Shown one piece after another: positions 23,647 to 34,800 of a stretch of DNA of 64,000 nucleotides. The stretch spans positions 20,825,001-20,889,000 of the forward strand of contig NC_084943.1 of assembly GCF_958298935.1 (NCBI RefSeq), read 5' to 3'. Both the position numbers and the translations under genes were made by a program. Under the pieces are notes generated by a model. It ran no database searches. It was not told the DNA's origin and saw nothing but the letters and a program-made list of their open reading frames with translations. Numbering within the stretch: the stretch's first letter is position 1; every line of letters begins with the position of its first letter. This stretch comes from Phragmites australis (lineage: Eukaryota; Streptophyta; Magnoliopsida; Poales; Poaceae).

Positions 23647-26600
23647 ATGGGGGAGACGAACCAGCCGCCGCCGCCGCCGGTGGTCGCCCCTCCGCCGATG
23701 GCGATGCCGATGCCGATGCAGCCCATGATGGGGCCGCCCGTTGGCGCCGGCGCCATCCACCCGCCCCACGAGCAGTTCCACCATCTCGCGTACTGCGTCC
23801 ACTCCAATCCGTCTTGGAGTAAGGCACCCTTGCCTCTTCTTGCCTACTTCGCGTGCATGCTTGTTTTGGTGTACTAGAGCAGGGGAGTTCAATGCTTTTG
23901 CGTGTACACTGGTAACTTTTGTTCTGTTCTTGTACGTCATTTTTCTTATTCTCCTAAAAAAACTGGAAAATAGATTCGATGCTTTCAGGTGCACGATTTG
24001 ATTTTTAGTGGCGCCTGTTGGGTTTCGAAATTTTGATGCTGAATGTTTCCTTGCAAGACTTTCCTAATCCAGCCTGTTGATGTATTCGTTTTGCGACTTC
24101 CCTCGGGTATAATTGAGTTCATTGACGTATTAATGTTGTGAAAGCCCCCTGTTATGTTTAAGAGAGTGTCGTTTACCCGTGCATATTTTGCTTCTCTGCA
24201 AGTAGCTATGCTCAGAATATGCTCAGGGGAAAATTGATTACATGTCCCAAAGTCCGAAGTTGATCATCCTTCGATCATATGTCCAACTAGTCCATGTGGG
24301 ACATATGATTAAAGGATGTTCAACTTCGGATACATTATCAAAGGTTGATCAACTTTGAGACATATAATCAAATTTCCCCCTCAGAATAATGTAGCCTCTG
24401 ATGGGAATAGAGTAGTATGTTCAGTTAGACATGAAACTTAATGACTTGAATCATTCTACCAATTGATATAGAAAGAAATGGTTGTTATTTGCTTCATCGA
24501 TAAATTGTTGAAAAGGAAACATCAAGTATCCTAAATTCCTAGTTTTTAGACAATCCGATGAGCTAATTTTGTACCTAGCCATTCCGAAGCTGCATTTGCT
24601 GCAGTATTTTCAGAGTTTCCTTTTAGATATCATATACACTATCTTAGATTTTTCGATTAAGGAAGCTTTTATTGAACTCATACAATCACATCAAGTTGAT
24701 ACTCCCGGCCTCTGCATAACCAAGATGCACACAGCCATACACTATCTTAGATATTTATGTATGAACTGCACTGCTGGAAATCGAATGACTCATGTGGATT
24801 CTAGACATGATTAGGATATGAAAATTTTGTGCTTACTAAATTGCTATTGTTGCCATGGTCTTCAGTTCAGGTGGCAGCACTTGCATTCCTTCACTATCTT
24901 GTGATGTTGGGCTCTACCGTCATGCTTGCATCAGCTATTGTTCCTGCAATGGGTGGTAACGCTGTAAGTGTTCATTTCTTTGGTTATTAGTTGCATGTAA
25001 TCACACATAAGTATAATTTCCTTGTGAAGATTTAGTTTTTTTTTTCTTCACATTTTGCTTGTTGCTGACAGGGGGACAAGGCTCGTGTTATTCAAACGTT
25101 CCTCTTTATGAGTGGCATCAATACACTGCTGCAAACACTTATTGGAACAAGACTTCCAACAATTATGAATGCCTCCTTTGCATTTGTTGTCCCAGTACTG
25201 TCAATAGCCAGAGAAATTGATTCAAATGACTTTGCAAATAATCACCAGGTAGAGTGGTGCTCATTTGCTCAAACTTACATTTTTGGGTTTAAAGTGGATG
25301 CTTATCCAGTTTCCTTATTTAGAGTTTGGGGAACTTTGTTTGGAGCAGGATCAATTCTTTAGGATTGACTGATTAAATATTTTTGACATTGTAATATAAA
25401 TATTTGTAACCTATTAGGGCGTTTGCAGAGATTTGTCCACACAATGAGAACAACACAAGGGGCTCTGATTGTTGCTTCTATCCTCAACATGATTCTGGGA
25501 TTCAGCACAGCATGGGGGGCATATGCCAAGTATGCATCTTATAGTACCTGTTCTTAGAGTGCAAATACTAGTCCTCTGACGATATATTTGTCAAATTGAC
25601 ATTCAAATGATTTTATTTGCAGGAAATTCAGTCCTGTAATAATGACCCCTGTTGTTTGTGTCGTTGGTCTTGGACTATTTGAACTTGGCTTTCCCCAGGT
25701 ATCATTCCTGTAATATTACATCAAAACTAAGCAGCTTATTAGAAAAAAAAAGAGAAATGGAAAGGAACCTTATAATGTTTGATTGTCAATTTAGGTTGGG
25801 AAGTGTGTGGAGATTGGGCTGCCAATGCTAATTCTTGCGGTGGTCGTGCAACAGGTAATGGCTTAAACTCTGTCAATGTATTTTGAGGGAAACATCTGTT
25901 TGTAGCCCTCTATATCAATGTTATGTTATGAAACTAGCTAGAAGACCAACTTTATAATATGCTGTTTGCAGTATGTGCCACATTACTTCAGCTATATCCA
26001 TGAACGGACAACCTTCTTGTTTGAGAGGTATTCTTTGCTTCTTTGTATCGGCATTGTGTGGGCCTTTGCGGCTATCCTTACTGCTGCTGGTGCATACAAC
26101 CATGTTTCACTAAAGACGCAGCAGCACTGCCGCACAGATAGGTCTTACCTAATGTCATCTGCACCATGGTATGGTTCAAAAAGATGATTCTTATAAAAAG
26201 ATTTCAATAACTGTATTTTTTAAGAAGCCATTTTTAATCTACTGTTCGCATGCATATTCCTGTAGGATCAAAATTCCATACCCCTTCCAATGGGGTACAC
26301 CAATATTCACCGCGGGTCATTCATTTGGAATGATGGGTGCTGTACTTGTTTCAGCCTTTGAGGTTAAGACTAAGGCCTGATTGTTTTCTCATATTTCTTT
26401 ATATCCTTTGCCATATCTTTTTTGTTTGGTATTCTTATTTCTAGATGTTATGTTCTGTGTAGTCAACCGGAGCACACTTTGCAACTGCTCGTCTAGCCGG
26501 TGCTACACCACCTCCAGGTCATGTCCTTAGTCGAAGTGTCGGCTTGCAGGTTGAACCTATTCCAGAGTTTGTCTTAAACGGGCTAGTGTTGTTACACTGT

Positions 26601-29600
26601 TTATTGCTGTTGTAAATAAGAGCTCTGTTTTTTTAGTCTGACAGTGGATTTGGGAAAAAAAAGCTCTTCTGTTAATATATGTTTTACAAGTAATTATGAG
26701 TCATCAATTTTTGTTCTAGAAAAATATTCTGAATGATTTTCCTTTGTTACTTACCAAAATGCTTTGGTGCGTGGATCTGCTGTATAGCTCTCAGTTTATA
26801 TATGGATTCAGAAAAGGGATTCATTCAGAATATTCTGAAAATGGATTCAGGAAAAAAAGCGTTTCTGTTAATTTATCTTATAAAAGTAATAAATGAGACA
26901 TCTATTATGGCAACGAGAGAGGAACAATGGATACAAGGGTAAGATAGGGCAGATCGCCCTCTAATCCCAGGCTTCTCCCGTAGACTCGAGGCTTTGATCG
27001 ATGCCAAGGGCAGATCACCCTCTAATTGCCGGGCTTCTCCTGCTGAGAAGAGGCTTTGATCTAACCATCTAGGCAAAAGCCCTTTGCTAAATTCTTTTTG
27101 CTTGCTTCCAATGATCCACGGCTGCCCCTTTATATAGAGGGAAAATTACAATTCAAATTCTAACTTACCTAATTTATCTAAAGTTGAATTGGAAACTAAT
27201 CAAACTCTATCTCCTAATCAAATCCAGCTTATCTCCTGCCCATAACAACTAGATAACTTGTCTAAACTAACTTGACTCTTTCCATAACATTATACCGCTC
27301 GCCGATGAGCTGTGGTGGTGACCATGGTTGTCGTCCTTGGTGAAGGCCTCATGTTGATGAGTGGCGGCATGGTGCAGTAGGAGAGCGGCGACGGTGTGGT
27401 GCAACAAGTTGATGGCGGCAGCTTGGTGTAGCAGGAGGGTGGCGGCGGCGTTGTGCAATAGGAGAGCGGCGATGACGTGGCGTAGCAGGTTGATGGCGGC
27501 GTGATGAGTAGGAGGGCGGCGGCGGCGGACAGCGTGGAGTAGAGTAGCAGTTGTTGCAGGTGGGAGCAACAGTGGCGTAGGGAGTAGCGGCGGCGAATTT
27601 ATTTCATTTTTTTGCTTTATGGCGGAAAACAGAGTAGGGCAGCACAGGAGTTGGCGCCATGGTTTGTGGTAGTGGAAGGAGGTGACGGCAAAACAGAGCA
27701 ACAACGGTCGTGGAACAGAGCGGTGGCGGTGGACACAAGATAGGTGGCAGGAACACCGTCTCTGATACCAAATAATATGGCAACTAGGAACATTGGATAC
27801 AAGGGTAAGATAGGGCAGGTCATTTTCTAATCCCGGGCTTCTCCTGTAGACTCGAGGCTCTGATCGATGCCAATGACAGGTCGCCCTCTAATTGTCGGGC
27901 TTCTCCCGCCGAGAAGAGGCTCTAATCTAACCATCTGGGCAAAAACCCTTTTCTAAATTCTTCTTGCTTGCTTCAAAGGATCCGCGGTTGTCCTTTTATA
28001 TAGAGAGGGGAAATTATAATCCAAATCCAACTCCAAATCTTAACTTACCTAATTTATCCCTAGCTGAATTGGAAACTAATCAAACTCTGTCTCCTGCCCA
28101 TAACAGCTAGATAACTTGTCTAAACTAACTTGACTCTTTCCATACACATCAGATTTGGTTCTTTGCAAATATTCGGAATTTTCATATCTTACTTACCAAA
28201 ATGTTTTGACTGGTGGATCTGTTTTATAGCTTCTAGTTTAAGCCCTTACAGTCTAATGTGATGTGATCATTTCTTGTGCTGTATACTTGCTTTGACTCTA
28301 GTACAAATTTTTCCGGGCTCCTATTAAAATGTTTCCATGCAGGGCATTGGGATGTTCCTGGAAGGGATCTTTGGTGCTCCAGCTGGTTCATCTGTATCCG
28401 TGTAAGAGAATCTTAGCTTTAATCGCCTGTCTGTGGGGTTATTTTCTAGAACATATTTAAGCACTTGCAGTTTCCACCCTCCTTCCCAAAAATGTGTGTA
28501 AGTTCTTTATTATAATACTATACTAGTTTCATTGCTACTACAATTCATCTGAATGAGATCAATGGATTATTCTTAAAGACATAGTTACATGTAACTACTT
28601 GTTCTTCACCTTTGTGAAATGAAATCATTCTCTGTGTCTATAATGCAGTGAAAACATTGGCCTTCTTGGGTTGACGAAAGTTGGAAGTAGGAGAGTGATC
28701 CAGATATCAACTGGATTTATGATATTCTTCTCCATATTTGGTAATCTATTGTTCTTGTCTTTGGTTGCCAAAGAAAAAAGGGGAACTCTTTTGCTCAAAT
28801 TTGTGAACTTCTATTCTTCCAGGGAAGTTTGGGGCCTTCTTTGCATCAATTCCATTGCCAATCTTTGCCGCAATTTACTGCATCTTATTTGGCATCGTAG
28901 GTGAGTCAGAATTTCCTCCTTGGGTCCTTTTCTAGATGAACTCTAGAGTCAAATTTTGGTAAGCATCCGTCGTTCATAGCCTACCCCAACTTGCTTGGGA
29001 CAAATGCTTTGTTGTTGTTGTTGTATCCGTCGTTCAATAGTCTAATCAGTGAATTCTCGTCGATGTCAGCTGCTGTGGGAGTCTCGTTCATGCAATTTGC
29101 CAACAAGAATTCAATGAGGAACATCTACATCATTGGGCTTTCATTGTTTCTTGGCATCTCAGTCCCCCAATACTTCAGTGAATATACTTCATCTGCTGGC
29201 CGTGGGCCTGCCCGGACAAATGCAGGATGGGTATATTCTGCATTCCCTTTTACATCTGTTATATGCGCAATCCTTCATACTCGCATCATCTTTATACTAT
29301 CTGCATGCATTGTTTGCATTTTTTTTCATTGCCACATTGGTGCACTGTAACTAGATGCCTTCAGTTATGTCAGGTTGCATCTTGAACTCTGTATACATGA
29401 TCTTTGACATCAAAATCTATCTGTATGATTGCAGTTCAATGACATCATAAACACAGTGTTCGCGTCTGGCCCAACAGTTGCGCTGATTGTCGCATCTGTT
29501 CTGGATAACACGTTGGAAGCTAGGGGCTATGAGTCTGACCGAGGGCTCTCATGGTTCACGCCATTCCTGCACCGGCGGAAAGGTTACTCAGACCCGAGAA

Positions 29601-29662
29601 ATGAGGAGTTCTATAGCTACCCGATCAGGGTTCATGATTTCATCCCGAGCCGATTTCTCTGA
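23647..29662 (+). CDS. Nucleobase-ascorbate transporter (NAT/NCS2 family), NAT3-like
   Basis: Membrane permease of the NAT family; characterised members carry purines, uracil or (in animals) ascorbate with protons or sodium. I assembled 14 exons in consistent phase: 23647-23818, 24866-24963, 25072-25248, 25429-25529, 25623-25698, 25795-25854, 25972-26168, 26266-26362, 26463-26549, 28343-28401, 28649-28740, 28823-28900, 29070-29230 and 29435-29662, giving 560 residues, close to the family norm. A proline-rich N-terminus (about 6-40) precedes the hydrophobic core. The NAT signature ENIGLLGLTK falls at about 376-385. The usual QH pair of helix 1 reads LH (66-67). The wording resembles Arabidopsis NAT3 (PDE135), but orthology within NAT1-4 is not settled here. 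Intron 9 (1793 bp) is swollen by a retroelement. Confidence 0.93.
24227..24379. mobile_element. Palindromic MITE in NAT intron 1
   Basis: About 153 bp that folds into a near-perfect hairpin: GGGGAAAATTGATTACATGT pairs with the inverse at the right end, and GAAGTTGATCATCCTT with AAAGGATGTTCAACTTC. It is flanked by CTCAG at 24222-24226 and 24380-24384, a likely target duplication. Transcribed as part of the pre-mRNA, it could feed Dicer-like enzymes. Confidence 0.6.
26655..28240 (+). repeat. Tandem duplication of intron sequence, second copy split by the TRIM
   Basis: Copy 1 (26655-26800) and copy 2 (26852-26902 continued at 28151-28240) share GTTAAT, TAAAAGTAAT/ACAAGTAATTATGAG, ACTTACCAAAATG, GTGGATCTG and TATAGC phrases in order over about 145 bp. 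The retroelement interrupts copy 2, so the duplication is older than the insertion. Confidence 0.7.
26903..28145 (-). mobile_element. Small non-autonomous LTR element (TRIM-like) in NAT intron 9
   Basis: Two direct repeats (26903-27287 and 27773-28145, about 385 and 373 bp, clearly diverged) bracket about 485 bp. In the reverse orientation, the right repeat is the 5' LTR and is followed at once by TGGTATCAGAGAC (27759-27771), a primer-binding site for initiator methionine tRNA. The interior encodes no gag or pol, only GGCGGC/CAGG-rich imperfect repeats. A 5-bp duplication ACATC flanks the element (26898-26902, 28146-28150). The LTR ends are not the usual TG..CA, or have decayed. Confidence 0.8.
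28980..29024 (+). mobile_element. 5'-truncated SINE tail (Au-SINE-like) in NAT intron 12
   Basis: A 45-bp piece with CCCCAACTTGCTTGGGAC and a (TTG)n tail, the characteristic 3' end of the Au SINE family. It is flanked by ATCCGTCGTTCATAG (28965-28979) and ATCCGTCGTTCAATAG (29025-29040), a target duplication of about 15 bp. Confidence 0.75.
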
Positions 29663-30189
29663 CTCCTCATGAGTGTTTCTGCTTCTGTGCATGTAAATCT
29701 CCTGTGACCTGTAGTGATTGGCATCTACTTTCTGGTGGGATATGGTACAAGAATATTTAGGACTTTTGCTTTATTTTGGGCTAAGAATCTATTACATGAT
29801 AATGTAGAGTTTTCTGCCCGGCTGTAATGTTTTGGGAAAGATTACTAAAGAATAGTACCTCATTTGTTAATCACGATGCTAGAAATGTTGATGAACTTCT
29901 ATTTCATGCATTGGTTTACTTCAACCCAACATAAAGCTTTTGGTACTTGATCTGCCAAGCAGATGCTAGAATTTTGCGCTGGAATTTGACTTGAGACATT
30001 CCGAGAAGGATCACTGATTTGGTCTCAGCTTTCACGTGCTCCATCAGATGTCCCTGAAGGCACCGAAAGATAACTTTTAGCCTGAAGACGCTGAACTGAG
30101 CTGTTTATTGTTGGACATGCTGTCGTTGGTGCACATTTAACTGTACTGAGCAGTTTATTCTTGAACATACAGTGGTAGGTGAACATTTA
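29663..30189. other. NAT 3' UTR and upstream flank of the first PHAS-like unit
   Basis: The NAT 3' UTR probably ends within the first 150-200 bp. From about 29826 the sequence matches the 5' flank of other units further right (GGAAAGATTACTAAAGAATA, then TACTTGATCTGCCA), so the non-coding tandem family starts here. Confidence 0.55.
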
Positions 30190-30343
30190 AGGGGTATTTG
30201 TAAATATCTCTCTGGTTTTTTATTTTTTGCAAGGATGTCACTCGAATGACAGTTTTAATGTTATTTTTGAATTTTTCTAGTGGTAAGCTTGCAATAACAC
30301 TAGAAATAATAATTTCTTTACAATTGTCCCAACATTTCTGAAC
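30190..30343 (+). repeat. Dispersed MITE-like repeat, copy 2
   Basis: About 150 bp matching the reverse of 16172-16325. It interrupts the unit flank between AACATTT at the left and ACATTT at the right, which may be its target duplication. Confidence 0.5.
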
Positions 30344-30439
30344 TGTATAAACTGAATAATGCGATAGTATCAAGTAGTACATCCAGATGTTATATTTTGC
30401 TCTCCTTTTGGCCCATGTAAGGGCAGCTGAAAGAGATGA

Positions 30440-31540
30440 AGTGTTGCAAGCAGAAAGAGACGAACATTTCTTCATGATGGAAAGGCTGAAGAGAGATGGC
30501 ATATTCATGGAGGCCATTCTATGGTAGGCTTAGGAGGCATCGGGAACTCTCCGGATATGATTTCGACCCCGCGTAATTTCTTGCCTGTTCTTTCTACTCT
30601 TTGAGAGTTCTAATGAAAAAAGGACAAGATTGTGGTGCAAATTTTGATTGGAATTCCTAGCTGCATCTTGCAGTGTCATTAAGATCTTCATGAGGTCTTC
30701 AGTGCGTCGGATGGGTGTAGGTTGGGAGCCATGAGGAGACTTTCTTGTTAGTGGTGCGACGGATCGTAAGTTCTTACCTCCCGGTTTTTTTCCCTGAAGA
30801 ATTTCTTCAGAGAAAACACACACAGGTAAAATGTAAGTAACAATTTATTGCATCTTGCAGCCCACAGGAAGTGCTCCTTGCAGCGGTGTCTGGATCAGCA
30901 CCCCGTGTCCTTGCCAGCGAGCTGTCATCCGAAGATCTGGCACCATTTTCGAGGAAGCTGTGAGAATAGTTTAGGTTCAAATCAATAAGATAACTCATCA
31001 CACTAGCTATGACGCAATGTAACAAAGCCCCTACCTAAGGGACGTGGATGATGAACAATAACATGCGAGACGCGCCTCTACCTAAGGATCCGATCTGGAT
31101 GATGAACAGCAATATACGAGACGCGCTCTAACAATAGCGATTTTCCTGTTTACATGAGTATTATAACATCAAATCTTATTCATCAATTTGAGATCGAACA
31201 CGGTTCATAATGTTTTGAAGTCCCAATAACTTTAATTCCTAAAGTAAGAGATCCCGATTCCTAAGGATCAGCTGCTGCCTGCATGCTAGGTTTTCGAGGC
31301 AACGGCCAGTAGCACGGAGGGAAGAGTAGCGGATTTGGTCAAACTAGAGAGATTAACCTTAGGCAACCTACCTAGCTGCTTCTGCAGTTCAGAACGGATT
31401 TCAGTATGCATCCCAGCATTGAACGTGAAATCTTGAGTATGGAATTTTGCTGGACGCTTCGATATTGTAATCGTTGTCTCTGTAAATTTTCTCAGTTTCT
31501 TCGATAGCGATTTGGACCATTGGAAAATGATTTACTGCGT
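30440..31540 (+). ncRNA. Predicted 21-PHAS precursor, unit 1 (miR2118-like site 30525-30546)
   Basis: The site TAGGCTTAGG/AGGCATCGGGAA is complementary to the 5' 14 nt of the miR2118 variant starting UUCCCGAUG, with mismatches only toward the miRNA 3' end. Cleavage would fall between 30536 and 30537. There is no long open frame. Downstream blocks end in CTGCATCTTGCAG-like phrases (30674, 30860) that look like splice acceptors or conserved spacers. The sequence to about 31540 matches unit 10 (56270-57640), which suggests the transcript extent. Start and end are estimates. Confidence 0.65.
31031..31131 (+). repeat. Imperfect tandem pair inside unit 1
   Basis: CTACCTAAGG followed by GGATGATGAACA and CGAGACGCGC occurs twice at about 50-bp spacing. 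Confidence 0.6.
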
Positions 31541-32647
31541 GTTCAGAGATTGAAACGATGACCCCGCACCATTACTATTTCATTAATTTTATTTTCTTCT
31601 CTCTCTTACGAATCCTTTTGGGTCTGAAATATTTTTGGGTGCTATGAAACTTTACACAGTGTCCCCTTCATGGGCTGAATACTTCTCTTTTTTGCTCCCC
31701 CTCTTCCAAATTTATTTGAGTTTGAAATTTCAGGATGATGCTCGAGCACACTCCCTCTGCCTCTTCCAATTTTTGAGGAATTTTAGGTGGTGATTGTGAA
31801 CGCATGTAAGCGGTTTTCTTGTGGTCAGGGTTTGAAACTCCTGACCAGCTACCATGAAATTTTCTCCTTTTTGCTTCTCCCTCGTCAAAACGTATCTAAA
31901 TTTGAATTTTGTTGGGTGATGCGTCTCCGTTCCCACCTACGCGAAGCTGTAATGTTTAATCACGTGCGCAGTTCCTTATTTTTTTTTTATGTTATGGAGT
32001 ATTTGGACAACTAGAAACAATTGGATCTAAGATCTTTTCATGAGTTTGTTCTGGTTCTCCATAGATCAAAAGCAAGCTACTTCCCTCAGATCAAAGAATG
32101 CCTGGAATCCATCTCCTCCTGTTTAGTTTCTTTAGTTTATCTTTTTGTCTTTGTTACATCCTCTTATTCCATAATATGCTACCGAATAACTATCTAATTC
32201 CTCATATATCATCAATTGTGAGTATAACGTGTGAGACTTAGACTCATATTGTTACGGACACAACAATGACATATAAAGAACATGACAAATTATTCAGTGG
32301 CAAATCATGAAATCTCCCTATATCTTAGGATAAATCAGTAGGGGCATGCGCCCCCTGTTTCATTTAAAAGAACAAATGCAATGGCCAAAAAATCACTTGG
32401 ACTTGCCAAAAAATCAGGCACTTACAAATACCAAAACCATATATAATTGTATATCAGAAAACATTTCTCCAGAAAATCACGCCCTTGTCCTTTTCCCCGT
32501 ATTATATTTACGCGCCCATGCAGTGGCCGGTGCACAATGAATATAATTGGGCTTGCAGCGAATAATTGCATGGAATCTAATGTATACGTCCCCATGTTGT
32601 ATTGGTGGTATGTTTGGTCTATAAAAGAGCTGGGAATGAAAACAAGT

Positions 32648-33090
32648 GCTACGAGACGAGTATTTCATGGACTCAAACCCCAACGACTTGCTGCCGTAGG
32701 CTTGGGAGACATCAGGAGCTCTTGCGTTACATAGTGTATTAATCTGCTCCAAAGGCGATAATGTTGTTTCACCATCGCTGCTCTTCCTCTTCCTCTTCCT
32801 CTTTCCCTTCGCTTTTCTTTTTCAACCCTTGGGGCTAAACATTGGTTTAATTCAGTCAGCAGGCAACATGCCGGAAATGAAGTTGTACATATAGTCAGAA
32901 GAAATGTATGTGTTCCTTTATGGATTTCCATAAAAATTTAGATCGATGAAAAAATTCTTCTAATTGATTTAGACATGATTAAATATTATCTCAGAAATTT
33001 AGCGAGAACATTGCTCAGCAGTTGAGCTAATTTCTTCTGTTCTCCTTGTAAGTACTAAACAGCATATATAGTGCATTGACATTAGGCCCC
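32648..33090 (+). ncRNA. Predicted 21-PHAS precursor, unit 2 (site 32697-32718)
   Basis: TATAAAAG at 32620-32627 lies 77 bp upstream of the site (TAGGCTTGGGAGACATCAGGAG), shorter than in its relatives, so a piece of leader seems deleted. Upstream is the shared GCATGGAATC phrase. Predicted cleavage is at 32708/32709. No coding potential. Confidence 0.6.
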
Positions 33091-33191
33091 GAATGATTGC
33101 ATGGAATCAGATAATACATTTCCGGGCATGATGCGCACAAAGTACACTCTCTTGATCAGTCTATAAAAGGTATGAGAGTAGCAGCTCAGAC

Positions 33192-33565
33192 AGACAAGAG
33201 TGCTCATGGCGGGTGCAGGACTGCAGGTGTCTGAGATGTCATGCACTGGTGACTGGTTACTTGCTATGGTAGTAGTAGAGATGGGAAGCATTGGGAGTTC
33301 ACGTGCTACTCACACAAAAATCAAGTGTTCAAGTCTTTTCTTTGTCCCTTTTGCTCCAGGAAAATCAACAGAAAGAATCAAACCGGAAATTCTTTAATTG
33401 AAGATAAAATCACATTTACCATGAAGACCGGGTTATTCCACACAAATGAACAGAATCTACCAGCCAATGTTGTTGCTAAGTGCGTGCAAGACTGTGCTAG
33501 CTGCTCATCATTTGCTAGATGTACAAAGAAGAGCCATATGGAAGTTTTATGCCCAGATGTATGTT
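33192..33565 (+). ncRNA. Predicted 21-PHAS precursor, unit 3 (site 33276-33297)
   Basis: TATAAAAG at 33162-33169 lies 114 bp upstream of TAGAGATGGG/AAGCATTGGGAG. The leader contains CAGCTCAGACAGACAAGAG, comparable to the CAGAGACAGAGA leader of units 5 and 7. The site has more mismatches than unit 1 but keeps the central GGGA.GCAT.GGGA core. Predicted cleavage 33287/33288. Confidence 0.55.
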
Positions 33566-33949
33566 TTTGGGAAGGATTACTAAAGAATAGAACCTCACTT
33601 ATTGATCACTTTCAATACAATGCATTGGTTTACTTTTACTCAACGTATGTCTGTTGGTACTTGATCTGCCATTTGATTGAAAAGAGGGAGTAGAGTTAAA
33701 GTTTTGTGCTGAAACTTCACAAGAGTTGAGTTGTTCAGAGTTACCACCTAACCTTATCTCGGCCCTCCCATGCTCGATGAAGATGCTTTGAAGTACTGAA
33801 CCGAGAAGTTTACCATGGAGCATCAGTAGTGGGTGCACATTTAATTGAATTGCAGGCACTGAATAATGCAAAGCAATAAAATGCTAGTGCATTTCTTATG
33901 TGATGTCCTCTCTTTTGCTCCATAAAAGAGCACCTGAAGGAGCACAACA

Positions 33950-34385
33950 CATTGTTGCGACCTGAGAGAGATGAATGCCTCTTCTTGGTGGAAAGAGAGA
34001 TGAACTATTCGAGGAGGCAATCGCAATTCGTCGCTGTGGTTGTAGGCTTGAGAGGCACTGGGAGCACTTGTTTCGCGACATCATAAATTGTTAATTACCC
34101 AACCCTTTTGAAGTTTTAATGGAAAGACATAGGTACATACAAACTTTGCTATTAGCAACTTCTTACCGCATCCCATCCAGGTCACCGGCCGAGTTCCTTC
34201 ATGGGGGTCTTTGATGCGTTGGGATACTTGGATTTGGATGGCCCTAGTTACCGAGGCATCATACAACTTCCTTGTGGCACTTGCAAGGCATAGTAAGTTT
34301 GACCTCACCAAATTTTAGTTGAGACTCCTGAGAATTTCCATGGGGGAAGATAGATGTAAGTGTAATTTGTTGTTGTACTTTGCAG
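33950..34385 (+). ncRNA. Predicted 21-PHAS precursor, unit 4 (site 34043-34064)
   Basis: ATAAAAG at 33922 lies 121 bp upstream of TAGGCTTGAG/AGGCACTGGGAG. The leader has GAGAGAGATGAATGCCTCTT followed by CTTGGTGGAAAGAGAGATGAA, close to units 6, 8 and 10. Downstream sequence continues to a TTTGCAG at about 34380, after which a LINE fragment begins. Confidence 0.55.
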
Positions 34386-34800
34386 GCTTGCACCGATTAT
34401 GTCTTCGACAGGGAAGTGCGGTTCATCGTCCACGTCCCAGAGTGGTGGCAGAGAGTTCAACGCAGGGTGGCTAAGGACTCACATAAAGGGTTCAACTCCT
34501 ATGTGATCTTGGTAGACTGAAGTCTGTGTGGAAGCACAGGAATCGGTGTGTATTCGATGATGTGCAGCCTCGGGTGCAAGACATCCTTCGAGACATTGCT
34601 AACGAGTCCAAGGTGTGGCGTTCGGCTGTGCGAGGGCCATGGGAGCTCTACTACCTTGATTTGTAGCTGTGCAGCATTAGGTCATCTTTCTGTATCTGTG
34701 GCATGCATGTACACCTAAAAACTAACCTTGTCGTAGCCATAGCTTTGTAATTGAGCGGTTTTATTCTCATAATATAATGATACACAGTTCTTGTGTGTAT
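34386..34800 (+). pseudogene. LINE (L1-type) ORF2 3' fragment
   Basis: Forward translation with stops and frame changes gives GFNSYVILVD, SLWKHRNRCVFDDVQPRVQD and a terminal ELYYLDL, the C-terminal segment of plant L1 reverse transcriptases. AT-rich 3' sequence follows. It is non-functional. Confidence 0.6.

Noticed and set aside
27267..27704. 145-residue open frame rich in His/Ala/Leu on the minus strand in NAT intron 9
   Set aside because: It is a translation of short GC-rich repeats inside the TRIM element and crosses into its LTR; it has no gag or other domain.
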